The position numbers were made by a program, and so were the translations under genes. Positions 16,254 through 23,749 of a DNA stretch of 64,000 nucleotides are shown here, piece by piece. Position 1 is the first letter of the stretch. Every line of letters starts with the position of its first letter. The notes beneath the pieces are model-generated. The model was not told the DNA's origin. It saw nothing but the letters and a program-made list of their open reading frames with translations, and ran no database searches. Source of the stretch: Acinetobacter geminorum (GTDB lineage: Bacteria > Pseudomonadota > Gammaproteobacteria > Pseudomonadales > Moraxellaceae); the NCBI RefSeq assembly GCF_013009345.1, contig NZ_JABELE010000009.1:134052-198051 (forward strand). The letters are read 5' to 3'.

Positions 16254-16275
16254 AAGAGGCCATAAAAGGTCTCTT
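16254..16275 (+). terminator. Terminator after PQQ dehydrogenase gene
   Basis: AAGAGGCC (16254-16261) pairs with GGTCTCTT (16268-16275), all eight positions including one G-T wobble, around an ATAAAA loop. Confidence 0.6.
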
Positions 16276-16356
16276 ATTTCTTAGTTTTACTGCTTGAGGT
16301 ATGGTGGCATAATTAGGCGGCACAGCATACTTAAAGTCATTTTTAAAATTAAATAC

Positions 16357-16572
16357 ATTTACCTACAGGTCTATCCCATGGCAATTGAGTATAGAAAATA
16401 GCTACTTTAAGAACTTTTTGATCTGGTTTTTAGTTTGGAAACTCATGCACTAAAACCAAGTGCCGACTTGGTTTTAAACTTAATTGATGGCTTGATGTTC
16501 CAGATTTTAAGCTCAAAAAGTTTGGAAGAAAGGGATGTGGTGGTGGAGAGGTTTTTTGTTCGGGTACATTAA
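16357..16572 (+). pseudogene. tetR 3'-end fragment (copy 2 of 201-bp direct repeat)
   Basis: Homologous, without gaps, to 10569-10769, the last third of tetR A. The frame carries a TAG after EYRK where tetR A has a Trp codon. The copy then diverges in its final residues (FFVRVH against FFTMN) and ends with TAA at 16570-16572. No promoter, leader or N-terminal part is present, so this is a dead fragment. Together with the intact copy it brackets the lipoprotein, metallo-hydrolase, LysR and PQQ-dehydrogenase block. Confidence 0.85.
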
Positions 16573-16663
16573 TCAGTTCTTTTTAGCTGAGAATAAGCTG
16601 TAAATTGATCTTTGGCTTAATACACCGCTAGAGAATTTTATAAAAATAATCAGAAAATTGTAA

Positions 16664-16699
16664 ACAAAAAAAGCGCTAACTGGGAAAAGTTGGCGCTTT
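16664..16699 (-). terminator. Minus-strand terminator
   Basis: AAAGCGCTAACT (16670-16681) pairs with AGTTGGCGCTTT (16688-16699), one wobble. On the minus strand it is followed by a T run. It implies that a minus-strand transcript once ended here. Confidence 0.65.
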
Positions 16700-16703
16700 G
16701 GAT

Positions 16704-16805
16704 TTAAGATGGTAATAGTAAATAATTTCCATTAAAGAAAAGATGGCTTTCAAATGAGCCAGATTTGAAACTACCTTCGATAATGGTGTGTTGTGTGTGC
16801 CTTTA
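16704..16805 (-). pseudogene. Possible 3' remnant of an unknown minus-strand gene
   Basis: Immediately upstream of the minus-strand terminator, one frame reads HTIIEGSFKSGSFESHLFFN and then GNYLLLPS before a TAA (16704-16706). The alternating, amphipathic pattern looks like the end of a real protein, and the position just before a terminator supports this. No start or upstream coding region survives. I cannot name the family. Confidence 0.35.
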
Positions 16806-16916
16806 AAAGATGTAGCTGGTAAATAAATACTAAAGCTCATATTATTTAGGTTATTCAATGATTTATTTAATCCTAGCATTTATAAAAATATGAGTAAACG
16901 TAACTATAGGTAAAAT

Positions 16917-17264
16917 ATGATAAAAAGATATTTAGTAAGAGGGCTATTTTTTTTAACTCTTGGCATGTCTGTCTATGCAAATGATGAAGTTCCAAGTACC
17001 AATATTTCTAAATCAGCACCAAAACATCTAACAGCAGAGGCACGCATAAAACTTTATAAAAATGGTTCATTTGAAGTAGTTCTTACTAAGAGTAGTGGTG
17101 ATCCAGAGCAAGATGAAAAAATTTTAAAAATGATTAGAGCTTCAAACTTTAAGAGATTTCAGGAAAAGTTAAATCTTAGATATAAGAATTTGGATTACCC
17201 AGTTTACTTCAGTCAACCATTTATAATTACACTTGCTACAGACAAAGTTAAAATCGAAGAATAA
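16917..17264 (+). CDS. Exported protein with TonB-C-like domain
   Basis: A 115-residue protein with a signal peptide (RGLFFLTLGMSVYANDE). The mature part, LTAEARIKLYKNGSFEVVLT then KSSGDPEQDEKILKMIRASNF, resembles the TonB C-terminal fold (strand, GS turn, strand, SSG, helix ending in a hydrophobic residue). There is no membrane anchor or proline spacer of a true TonB, so it would be a free periplasmic or lipid-independent domain. The role is unknown. The start ATG at 16917 follows TAGGTAAAAT. Confidence 0.65.
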   Translation: MIKRYLVRGLFFLTLGMSVYANDEVPSTNISKSAPKHLTAEARIKLYKNGSFEVVLTKSSGDPEQDEKILKMIRASNFKRFQEKLNLRYKNLDYPVYFSQPFIITLATDKVKIEE

Positions 17265-17322
17265 ATCTATTTTTGCATTATAGTGGGCTAAGTGTAAGTA
17301 AATTGCACTTTTGGCATTAGAG

Positions 17323-17351
17323 AAAGCTCACATAGCATAGGGAGCTTTTTT
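17323..17351 (+). terminator. Rho-independent terminator
   Basis: AAAGCTC (17323-17329) pairs with GAGCTTT (17342-17348), followed by a T run. It ends the TonB-C-like gene transcript. Confidence 0.65.
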
Positions 17352-17459
17352 ATTACACATTGCTTAAAAAATATACAGAAAACTCCCTGAAACGAGTTGG
17401 AACGCTACAAACGCGAATGATACTTTAAGTTTCACTCTTCCCAATAAGTGAGGTGAGCA

Positions 17460-17600
17460 ATGAAATTGTTAGCTTTGATTAGTGTGGGAGTTGCAGCGAG
17501 TTATTGGTATAAAACTATAAAAGATAGCAAGCCAACTCTACTAAAACCAAATTTTGATGAAATAGTAAAAAACTTTGTATTAGCAGAATTTAAAGCCTAA
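17460..17600 (+). CDS. 46-residue hypothetical protein
   Basis: A short ORF, MKLLALISVGVAASYWYKTI then KDSKPTLLKP...LAEFKA. A ribosome-binding AGGTGAG lies just before the ATG, and a strong terminator stands 29 bp after the stop. The first half is a hydrophobic helix and the rest is charged, suggesting a small inner-membrane protein. The family is unknown. Confidence 0.55.
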   Translation: MKLLALISVGVAASYWYKTIKDSKPTLLKPNFDEIVKNFVLAEFKA

Positions 17601-17628
17601 TGCATATTAATAATCCCAATTAAATAAG

Positions 17629-17654
17629 AAGCTCATCGGAAGATGGGCTTTTTT
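17629..17654 (+). terminator. Rho-independent terminator
   Basis: AAGCTCATC/GATGGGCTT stem with a GGAA loop (17629-17650), then a T run. Confidence 0.8.
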
Positions 17655-17728
17655 ATTGAGTGGTGTTTATTGAGTTTAGAGCTAGTCGGTATTTATAATT
17701 GCACCAAATTTTTAAATACAAATGGCAA

Positions 17729-18175
17729 ATGACAACTACTACAGTAAGGCTTAATCACACCTCATCTTCTAGCAGTAAAGGAGATGGACGTGATCAGAAA
17801 GAAAAATTTATAGATTATTGTGAATATAAGTATTTTCTACCTGATAGTCAGAAATGGGGTGTTTCAGTGAAAACTGAATTAACTCAAGCAGAAATAATAG
17901 AAAAGCAAAAATGCAATGATGCTATCAATAATCCTTTCACATCAGAATACTATCTTTTGCTTTGTCTCATAATTATTACGATTATATTTTTCACTTTTTG
18001 CAATATGAAAGGTTATCTTTCTATAAAAAGAAGAGAGCAAGAGACAGGAATTAAAGCGAATATATCATTTGAAATGAGCATAGTCTCTTTGGTTTCATTT
18101 TTACTTACTCTCTTTGTCTCAATATTATTCTACGTCGTTTATTTTCTATATCTTAATTATAAGTATCAGTACTGA
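17729..18175 (+). CDS. Two-helix membrane protein, unknown
   Basis: About 148 residues. A polar N-terminal domain (TSSSSSKGDGRDQKEKF, then CEYKYF and a later Cys) is followed by two hydrophobic helices, YYLLLCLIIITIIFFTFC and VSLVSFLLTLFVSILFYVVY. I do not recognise it. The ATG at 17729 is used; an in-frame TTG at 17699 is possible, and neither has a strong ribosome-binding site. It is convergent with another small membrane protein. Confidence 0.5.
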   Translation: MTTTTVRLNHTSSSSSKGDGRDQKEKFIDYCEYKYFLPDSQKWGVSVKTELTQAEIIEKQKCNDAINNPFTSEYYLLLCLIIITIIFFTFCNMKGYLSIKRREQETGIKANISFEMSIVSLVSFLLTLFVSILFYVVYFLYLNYKYQY

Positions 18176-18185
18176 AGTATCTAAG

Positions 18186-18209
18186 TTAGTCGAACATGTT
18201 TCGCTATAG
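18186..18209. repeat. 24-bp repeated motif next to terminator, copy 1
   Basis: TTAGTCGAACATGTTT followed by CGCTATAG. The same motif with one mismatch occurs at 21112-21135, again directly before a terminator-like hairpin and 3' of a minus-strand gene. Confidence 0.7.
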
Positions 18210-18210
18210 A

Positions 18211-18246
18211 AATCCCACTAAATATTGATTATTAGTGGGATTTTTA
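18211..18246. terminator. Bidirectional terminator
   Basis: AATCCCACTAA (18211-18221) pairs exactly with 18232-18242, followed by T residues. It lies between convergent genes. Confidence 0.75.
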
Positions 18247-18267
18247 ATTTATATATTAGATAGCTTC

Positions 18268-18663
18268 TTAGGTTCTTCTTAAAAAAAACAATAATCCAAA
18301 ACAAAATATAAATACAATATACCAAGTGTCTCTTACAAGTTGATAGTCGCCTATACTTTGTAGTATTTCAAATATAGGTCCACATGCAAATATTGATACC
18401 ATTACATATCCTGCAAGTGTAATGCCCCAGTCATCAAGACCAAGTTTACGTTCTGGTTTTTCACCAGTTGATTTTCGTTTAATCCATTTTAAGAATGACT
18501 TATAATAAAAATATAAAGCTCCAATCCCGACAATCATTAATATAAGTGTGTCGAGGGGGCCACTATAAGAGGAGCTTCCAATTCTTGGACTCATATGTAT
18601 TGCAGCTAATCCATGTAGTGATGTAGACAATAATATTAATAATGCACTTAATTTTTTGATCAT
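18268..18663 (-). CDS. Three-helix membrane protein, unknown
   Basis: 131 residues. An N-terminal signal or helix (LSALLILLSTSLHGLAA) is followed by two or three further hydrophobic segments (TLILMIVGIGALYFYY, GITLAGYVMVSIFACG, WYIVFIFCFGLLFFL) with a basic loop between them (KRKSTGEKPERK). The ATG at 18663 is preceded by an A-rich stretch without a strong ribosome-binding site. The family is unknown and it has no obvious operon partner. Confidence 0.6.
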   Translation of the reverse strand: MIKKLSALLILLSTSLHGLAAIHMSPRIGSSSYSGPLDTLILMIVGIGALYFYYKSFLKWIKRKSTGEKPERKLGLDDWGITLAGYVMVSIFACGPIFEILQSIGDYQLVRDTWYIVFIFCFGLLFFLRRT

Positions 18664-18905
18664 AATAAATATAACTGAACTAAACCTAAATTTTAGGAAA
18701 TTAATTGGAAAGTTTAATTTATATAAAAGGTAACCTGTTTGAATTGGCTTTGCTAGAGGTTTTTGCTCAAGAACCTTAATTTGGCTTCGTCTTAGCCTTG
18801 GCCGTTATTTTTTTATGAATATTAGTGTCATAGTTAAGAAATTTAAAGATATTTAAATTTATCATAGTGTTATTATAAGAAATTTTAATATTAATTAACT
18901 GTAAT

Positions 18906-19661
18906 ATGGATTATATGAATAAATTGTATAAGAATGAATCTCCAGAAATGATTCTAGCTTTTGAGAATGCTATAGGTACATTTAAATATTTTTGGCGTGA
19001 ACTTTATTGGGAATATCGACGAATTGTTCCTGCTTTAGAACTGGCTTATGTGAAATGTGCATTCATCCAAGAAAACCTTGAAGATAAAAATGACCCTTTA
19101 ATCGAGTATATGTGGATTGATCAAATTGATTTTGATGGTAGTACAATTTCAGGAACTTTATTAAACGAACCTTATATTATTGATAATGTGCAAGCTGGTG
19201 AAACTGTAAAGCTTCAATTTGAGTCTATCGTTGATTGGATGTTTTTATCTAATGGCACTGTTCATGGTGGGTTTACGATTCAACAATATCGTAAGACTTT
19301 AAATGCATCAGATCGTAAAGAATATGATGAGGCATGGGGGATTGATTTTGGTAATCCTGATGAAATTTTTCTAGTTTATGAGCAGAAAAATTGTCCCGAA
19401 AACCTAGATGAACACCCCATGTGTAAGAATATTTTGGATCAGTTCATAAATATTATAAAGACAGACCCTGCAATCATTACTGAAAAAGATGAAAGTGGTA
19501 ATCAATTATTACATCGTGAAGTTATAGCGGGTAATTATTTATTTGTTCAAGAGCTTTTAAGGTTGAATACGAATAAGTTGGAGGTAAATAATCAATCAAT
19601 GGCTCCTTTAGATTTGGCTTATAAGATGGGGTGGACCAATATTGTAAGTTTACTTAAGTAG
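18906..19661 (+). CDS. DUF2314 domain protein with C-terminal ankyrin repeats
   Basis: A 251-residue soluble protein. Residues about 20-165 (EYMWIDQIDFDGSTISGTLL, AGETVKLQFESIVDWMF, GGFTIQQYRKTLNASDRKEY) match the DUF2314 (YegJ-like) domain. Residues about 185-251 form one or two ankyrin repeats (DESGNQLLHREVIAGNYLFV, QSMAPLDLAYKMGW). Such fusions often occur among small accessory genes, some next to polymorphic toxins as immunity proteins. No toxin is recognisable nearby, so that role is conjecture. The start could be 18906 or the ATG at 18915. It is followed by a strong terminator. Confidence 0.7.
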   Translation: MDYMNKLYKNESPEMILAFENAIGTFKYFWRELYWEYRRIVPALELAYVKCAFIQENLEDKNDPLIEYMWIDQIDFDGSTISGTLLNEPYIIDNVQAGETVKLQFESIVDWMFLSNGTVHGGFTIQQYRKTLNASDRKEYDEAWGIDFGNPDEIFLVYEQKNCPENLDEHPMCKNILDQFINIIKTDPAIITEKDESGNQLLHREVIAGNYLFVQELLRLNTNKLEVNNQSMAPLDLAYKMGWTNIVSLLK

Positions 19662-19671
19662 CTTTGAATCT

Positions 19672-19695
19672 AGCCCTCTAGTGGAGGGCTTTTTT
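19672..19695 (+). terminator. Rho-independent terminator
   Basis: AGCCCTC/GAGGGCT stem (19672-19678, 19684-19690) followed by a T run. Confidence 0.8.
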
Positions 19696-19796
19696 GTTTT
19701 GATGGATCCTAAAATTACTTTACTAAAGAAGTCATTTAATTAGATGATCGATTTTTTAGTCTGAAAAAAATAATACAGCTCAAAGAACGGCGTGAT

Positions 19797-20069
19797 ATGG
19801 TATGTAAACACCTCCAAAAATATGGATTAGATATGTCAGACAATACAACGAAATGGCTTTGTGTAGGTGGTGTACTAAGTGGAGAATGGAGAGAGCAGCA
19901 ATTAGAAGCTTTTGATGTTGATCCTAATGATTTAAATACTCATAGTTATGAACCAATGAAACTTATTAACCCTGTTACCAAAGCAGAACAGCACTTTTAT
20001 GTATATACGGAGTTACAGGAACAGGCATATGAAAGGGCAATAAATTTTGCCTTATACAAAAATCAATAA
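19797..20069 (+). CDS. 90-residue hypothetical protein
   Basis: A small soluble acidic protein (KWLCVGGVLSGEWREQQLEA, NPVTKAEQHFYVYTELQEQA) with a compact mixed composition. I do not recognise it. The start could be 19797 or the ATG at 19833 (MSDNTTKW). It ends a few bases before a clear terminator, supporting a real transcript. Confidence 0.55.
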   Translation: MVCKHLQKYGLDMSDNTTKWLCVGGVLSGEWREQQLEAFDVDPNDLNTHSYEPMKLINPVTKAEQHFYVYTELQEQAYERAINFALYKNQ

Positions 20070-20076
20070 GGATGAG

Positions 20077-20098
20077 AGAGCACTTAGGTGCTCTTTTT
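20077..20098 (+). terminator. Rho-independent terminator
   Basis: AGAGCAC (20077-20083) pairs with GTGCTCT (20088-20094), followed by a T run. Confidence 0.8.
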
Positions 20099-20323
20099 AA
20101 TGAGTGGGTAAGTACTGGTTAAGTAGAAATACAATTAAAAAAGCCCCTCATATCTGAGAGACTAGTCATATCAATTTTCTGGAATGAATGGCTGCAATTT
20201 CTTAAAATAACTAAACAAATCAAATTGATAAAAGTAGTTAATAGTATAATAAATCAGTGCACTAATTTATTCTTAATAGTAGCAGGACCTCAAAATAACT
20301 TCCAAGGCACTGTTAATAAGAAA

Positions 20324-20482
20324 TTATTTGTTATTTGGATCAGGTTGATCATTATTCTCAGGCAAATCTTTTACGGTGCCAGGAACTTCTGATGGTTGTG
20401 TTGCAGAATGCTTATTCATTTGGGCTTTAATGACATTAGCGTTGTTAGTTGTATTTTGAGAAAAACTTTTAAAACCTGACAT
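20324..20482 (-). CDS. 52-residue polar hypothetical protein
   Basis: A short minus-strand ORF encoding MSGFKSFSQNTTNNANVIKA, then QMNKHSATQPSEVPGTVKDL and PENNDQPDPNNK. AGAAG lies 7 bases before the ATG. The composition (Asn/Pro/Gln-rich, no hydrophobic core) suggests a disordered peptide. A possible minus-strand terminator lies near 20137-20160. The family is unknown. Confidence 0.5.
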   Translation of the reverse strand: MSGFKSFSQNTTNNANVIKAQMNKHSATQPSEVPGTVKDLPENNDQPDPNNK

Positions 20483-20833
20483 TTTTATCTTCTTATCTTC
20501 ACTAGGGAAAGTTCATACTACGCTTTAAATCACTTTACATTACGGTTGTTTTAAGACTGATATGTGTTGATATGTCATAGAAATGGACTTTATTTCGACT
20601 GTATATTTCGTAAATAAAATCAATTATATGTAACCTGTTGAGTCTTATCCTTTAAAACTTGAAATTATCCTATCTCAATTTCAAGTAGGGGTACATAAAG
20701 CACACATATATAAATTTTCTCAATGTACAGATAATTAAATTTTAAAAATTAATTTAAATTAGTTGCCTACAAAATATTGATAGTATAAAAATTTTGTTAA
20801 GCATAATATGTCTAATTAAATTGGAGCATATAA
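20483..20833. other. 351-bp intergenic region with a 10-bp hairpin
   Basis: Non-coding and A+T-rich. It contains a perfect inverted repeat ACTTGAAATT/AATTTCAAGT (20657-20666, 20677-20686). Otherwise I see only promoter space for the two divergent small genes. Confidence 0.45.
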
Positions 20834-21049
20834 ATGCTAAAAGACATTACAATTATTGATTACCAAGGAAAAGAAACAAGGGCACAGGCAAACTATACAG
20901 AGGAAAATACTAATAGAATCAATCATTCATCTAGAGTTCAGAGAACTAAAGTTGAATATATTTTGTTAAGAGGTGAATTTATTTACCCTACTTTAAATAT
21001 GGTTTTCAACAGTTCTGATGGCAACAGCTATTATATAGAATATAAATGA
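20834..21049 (+). CDS. 71-residue hypothetical protein
   Basis: A small polar protein (MLKDITIIDYQGKETRAQAN, RVQRTKVEYILLRGEFIYPT) with alternating hydrophobic positions that suggest beta strands. TTGGAG precedes the ATG by about 7 bases. A UUCG-type terminator begins at the stop codon. The family is unknown. Confidence 0.55.
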   Translation: MLKDITIIDYQGKETRAQANYTEENTNRINHSSRVQRTKVEYILLRGEFIYPTLNMVFNSSDGNSYYIEYK

Positions 21050-21069
21050 CCTACTTCGGTGGGTTTTTT
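21049..21069 (+). terminator. Terminator with TTCG tetraloop
   Basis: ACCTAC-TTCG-GTGGGT followed by a T run; the stem overlaps the last base of the preceding stop codon. Confidence 0.75.
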
Positions 21070-21084
21070 ATGAGTGATCTATAT

Positions 21085-21108
21085 ATAAAAAGACCAGTTA
21101 ATTGGTCT
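21085..21108 (-). terminator. Minus-strand terminator for the DoxX gene
   Basis: AGACCA (21091-21096) and TGGTCT (21103-21108) form the stem, and the minus-strand product ends in a T run. Confidence 0.6.
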
Positions 21109-21111
21109 CTA

Positions 21112-21135
21112 TTAGTCGAACATGTTTAGCTATAG
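21112..21135. repeat. 24-bp repeated motif next to terminator, copy 2
   Basis: TTAGTCGAACATGTTT followed by AGCTATAG. It differs from 18186-18209 at one base. It is followed by AGTCCTGCTAA/TTAGCAGAACT (21138-21148, 21159-21169), a hairpin with one mismatch. Confidence 0.7.
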
Positions 21136-21174
21136 GAAGTCCTGCTAAAGATTTATTATTAGCAGAACTTTTAT

Positions 21175-21639
21175 TTACATATACTTTTTAAATAACAAAT
21201 GATCAAGAGTTAAAGGATCAGGCTTTTTGGAAAGAATAAAAGTTAGAATAAATATATAAAGCAGATCATGAATATAAAAAAACCAACTTGTCCAAGTTAT
21301 TAGATCTAGTCCTGATGGAATTGTATAGATGCCTACTGTGATGAATGCAATAAAACAAATAAAGATTAAGATCAAACAAGAAAGTTGAGTAAAAAGCCCG
21401 ATGATAAGCATTAGTCCTAGTACAAACTCACAAAGAGACACAAAGACAGCCATGAATTCAGGAAATGGTATTCCTGCATGAATTATGGTATCCAACATAA
21501 TTTGCCGATTCTTTTCTACAAAAAGCTTGTTGTATCCAGTTGTTAAAAAGAATAGACCAACTGATATTCTTATTAAGGCTACAGAAAAATTACTAAATTG
21601 TGGTGAGTAGAGGGGGTTTTGGAAAAATATTTTCAACAT
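21175..21639 (-). CDS. DoxX family membrane protein
   Basis: A 154-residue protein with four hydrophobic helices and the DoxX hallmarks: LIRISVGLFFLTTGYNKLF near the N-terminus, GIPFPEFMAVFVSLCEFVLG then LMLIIGLFTQLSCL in the middle. DoxX proteins are quinone-linked or redox-associated membrane proteins of mostly unknown function. It lies in a set of small accessory genes, and two terminator-like hairpins follow it. Confidence 0.8.
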   Translation of the reverse strand: MLKIFFQNPLYSPQFSNFSVALIRISVGLFFLTTGYNKLFVEKNRQIMLDTIIHAGIPFPEFMAVFVSLCEFVLGLMLIIGLFTQLSCLILIFICFIAFITVGIYTIPSGLDLITWTSWFFYIHDLLYIFILTFILSKKPDPLTLDHLLFKKYM

Positions 21640-21884
21640 AGAGCGGGAAAAAAGTGGAAAAATATTCTAGAAATATGGATGAAGTGTTCACGCTTAAGCA
21701 AGTTTTGTGATGTATGATATTTGTCTTTCAATTCTTTACGCTAAAAAGAAATTGACTGATTTTATTTTAAAAATTAATAGATTATCACAATACAGTAAGC
21801 CCTATGCTATATGGGCTGTGGGCGGGGGTTACCTTTCTAATTTATGATATATTGGTTCTAAATAGATAATTAGTATTTATAAAT

Positions 21885-22244
21885 ATGAAAAAGTATATTC
21901 TTTGGGGGCTTGTGATAAGCCTACTTTCAGCTTGCTCAAATAATGTATTAAATGCTGAAGCTCCTAAACAAGCTCAAGAACAGCAACAAAAGATAGAATC
22001 TAAGCCTCTAGTACCTAGCAAAAGTAAAGAATGGGATCCGTCTTTTGATTGTGATCCAGTTAAAGCTAAGAATCTCATAGGTAAAACTGATTTAACAGAA
22101 AAGCAGATCCTATCGATGACTAATGCAAGAGTCTATCGAAGTGCTTATGTTGGGGAGCCAGTTACAGAAGAATTTCGCCCAGACAGAGTAACTATAGTAC
22201 TCAACCCAGAAACTAAAAGAATAGTTGCTAGTATGTGCGGCTGA
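21885..22244 (+). CDS. Lipoprotein with I78 peptidase-inhibitor domain
   Basis: 119 residues. A lipoprotein signal (ILWGLVISLLSACSN) is followed by a Gln-rich linker and a domain beginning FDCDPVKAKNLIGK, continuing EEFRPDRVTIVLNPETKRIV and ending SMCG. The paired Cys and the RPDR-T-V-L pattern are those of the inhibitor I78 (potato-inhibitor-like) family. A periplasmic serine-protease inhibitor is the likely role. It is a single gene, convergent with a LysR gene. Confidence 0.8.
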   Translation: MKKYILWGLVISLLSACSNNVLNAEAPKQAQEQQQKIESKPLVPSKSKEWDPSFDCDPVKAKNLIGKTDLTEKQILSMTNARVYRSAYVGEPVTEEFRPDRVTIVLNPETKRIVASMCG

Positions 22245-22273
22245 GTCTTTATAGATTTGTTATAAATAAAAAA

Positions 22274-23206
22274 TTAATTCTGCCAATACGGTGTGTCTCC
22301 ATAGATTTCAGCAAAATAATCTATTACCACTCGAATATTTAAGGGAGGATGGCGGACATTTGGATAAATGGCTGCGATATGTTGTGGCTGGGATTTAATC
22401 GCGACTTCATATTCAGGTAAAAGCTTGATTAAGTGTCCTTGTTTTAAAGCTTCGCCAATCAACCAGTCAGGAAATAGAACAATACCCATACCATGAAGCG
22501 CAGCTGTCATTAAGCTCTCGGCATTGTTTGAAGAAAGTAAGGGGGTAATTGGATAATGTACCCATTCTTTATCAGGCTTTCTCACTAACCAGCGGTTAGG
22601 ACCTTCAAAACCTTTATAGACTAAGCATTTGTGTTGATTGAGATCTTTAGGCTGATCAAGTACACCATATTTGGCAACATACTGAGGAGAGGCGGCCAAA
22701 TGATATTTTTGTGTAGCAAAAATACGTGCATGAAATGATGAATCAGTTAGCGTTCCAATCCGAAATATTAAATCTGTGCTTTCGCGTAACGGATCTATAA
22801 ATTCGTCGGTTTGAATTAGCTCTATTAAAAGTCTTGGATAACGCTCTGATAAACCCGCCAACCACGGCGCAATATGCCGTTGACCAAAAAATACAGGAGC
22901 ATTAATGCGGACGAGTCCCGATGGCTCTATAGTTTTATCTTGTAATGCCTTTTGTGCTTCATCAAATTGTTCGGTAATTCTTTTTGCATATTCAAAAAAT
23001 AATTTGCCCGATTCGGTCGGTGTGATTGCTCGCGTATTACGGTAGAAAAGTTGTTGCCCCAACGCATCTTCAAGCTGTTGGATGGTTCGAGAAATCATAG
23101 ATGCAGATACGTCTTCTTTACGCGCTACATTCGAGAAGTTTTGAGCATTGTAAACGCTAATAAAGAACCGAAGCGTGCGGATATCAATCGAATTTGTTAA
23201 ATCCAT
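22274..23206 (-). CDS. LysR family transcriptional regulator
   Basis: A 310-residue LysR regulator. The winged helix covers about residues 8-65 (NFSNVARKEDVSASMISRTI). The effector domain starts near SGLVRINAPVFFGQRHI. It is divergent, over 99 bp, from a pair of DUF606-type transporters, which are the likely targets. The pattern of an N-terminal D-L-x-x-L-R-F-F start and VRINAP identifies the common CrgA-like subgroup. Confidence 0.85.
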   Translation of the reverse strand: MDLTNSIDIRTLRFFISVYNAQNFSNVARKEDVSASMISRTIQQLEDALGQQLFYRNTRAITPTESGKLFFEYAKRITEQFDEAQKALQDKTIEPSGLVRINAPVFFGQRHIAPWLAGLSERYPRLLIELIQTDEFIDPLRESTDLIFRIGTLTDSSFHARIFATQKYHLAASPQYVAKYGVLDQPKDLNQHKCLVYKGFEGPNRWLVRKPDKEWVHYPITPLLSSNNAESLMTAALHGMGIVLFPDWLIGEALKQGHLIKLLPEYEVAIKSQPQHIAAIYPNVRHPPLNIRVVIDYFAEIYGDTPYWQN

Positions 23207-23305
23207 TTGTGCAATTTCTGCAAAAGTGATTCATAAATTATGCTGTTTTTCTGATGAATTGGCTACCTTAGTATTCGTTGCCTAGATACAGAAGAGGCAA
23301 TGTAG

Positions 23306-23740
23306 ATGCAAATTCTATTACTACTCCTAACCATTTTAGGGGGAATGGGGCTATCGGTCGAAGCTGGGCTTTTAGGGCCGTTAGGAAAGGAAGTAGGTGA
23401 GTTGTGGGCCACGTTTAGTATTTTTGGCGTGGGTGCAGCACTTACCTTTTTACTCATGTTGTTTTTTAGTCCACGTAATAGTCATTCATTTTTTACGCTT
23501 CCTTCTTGGCAATTACTCGGTGGTGTTCTTGGCCCTGCTTACGTCATTATTTTGACCATTACCACTCCAATTATCGGTATTGCCATGACGATGATAGGCA
23601 TTTTAGCGGGTCAGGTGTCTAAAAGTCTGATCATCGACCACTATGGTTTGTTGGGGACTCCGCACCGAAAGGTAGACCGTAAACGAATATTGGCACTCAT
23701 CTTTATTATTGCTGCACTTGTACTTGTCGCAAAAGCATAG
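23306..23740 (+). CDS. DUF606 / YdcZ-type DMT transporter subunit 1
   Basis: A 144-residue membrane protein with about five helices. It carries the half-size DMT transporter signature (GGMGLSVEAGLLGPLGKEVG, LGGVLGPAYVIILTITTPII, GQVSKSLIIDHYG). It is the first of two adjacent homologous small genes (9 bp apart). In such pairs the two halves are thought to assemble as antiparallel heterodimers. The substrate is unknown. The divergent LysR probably controls it. Confidence 0.8.
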   Translation: MQILLLLLTILGGMGLSVEAGLLGPLGKEVGELWATFSIFGVGAALTFLLMLFFSPRNSHSFFTLPSWQLLGGVLGPAYVIILTITTPIIGIAMTMIGILAGQVSKSLIIDHYGLLGTPHRKVDRKRILALIFIIAALVLVAKA

Positions 23741-23749
23741 GAGACGCGC

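Noticed and set aside
16676..16879. 67-residue minus-strand ORF ending in the terminator stem
   Set aside because: The frame ending in LLLPS two bases off has more protein-like character; this one runs into the terminator.
18664..18905. Weak GGC-rich hairpin near 18760-18800
   Set aside because: The stem is short and imperfect and not at a gene end.
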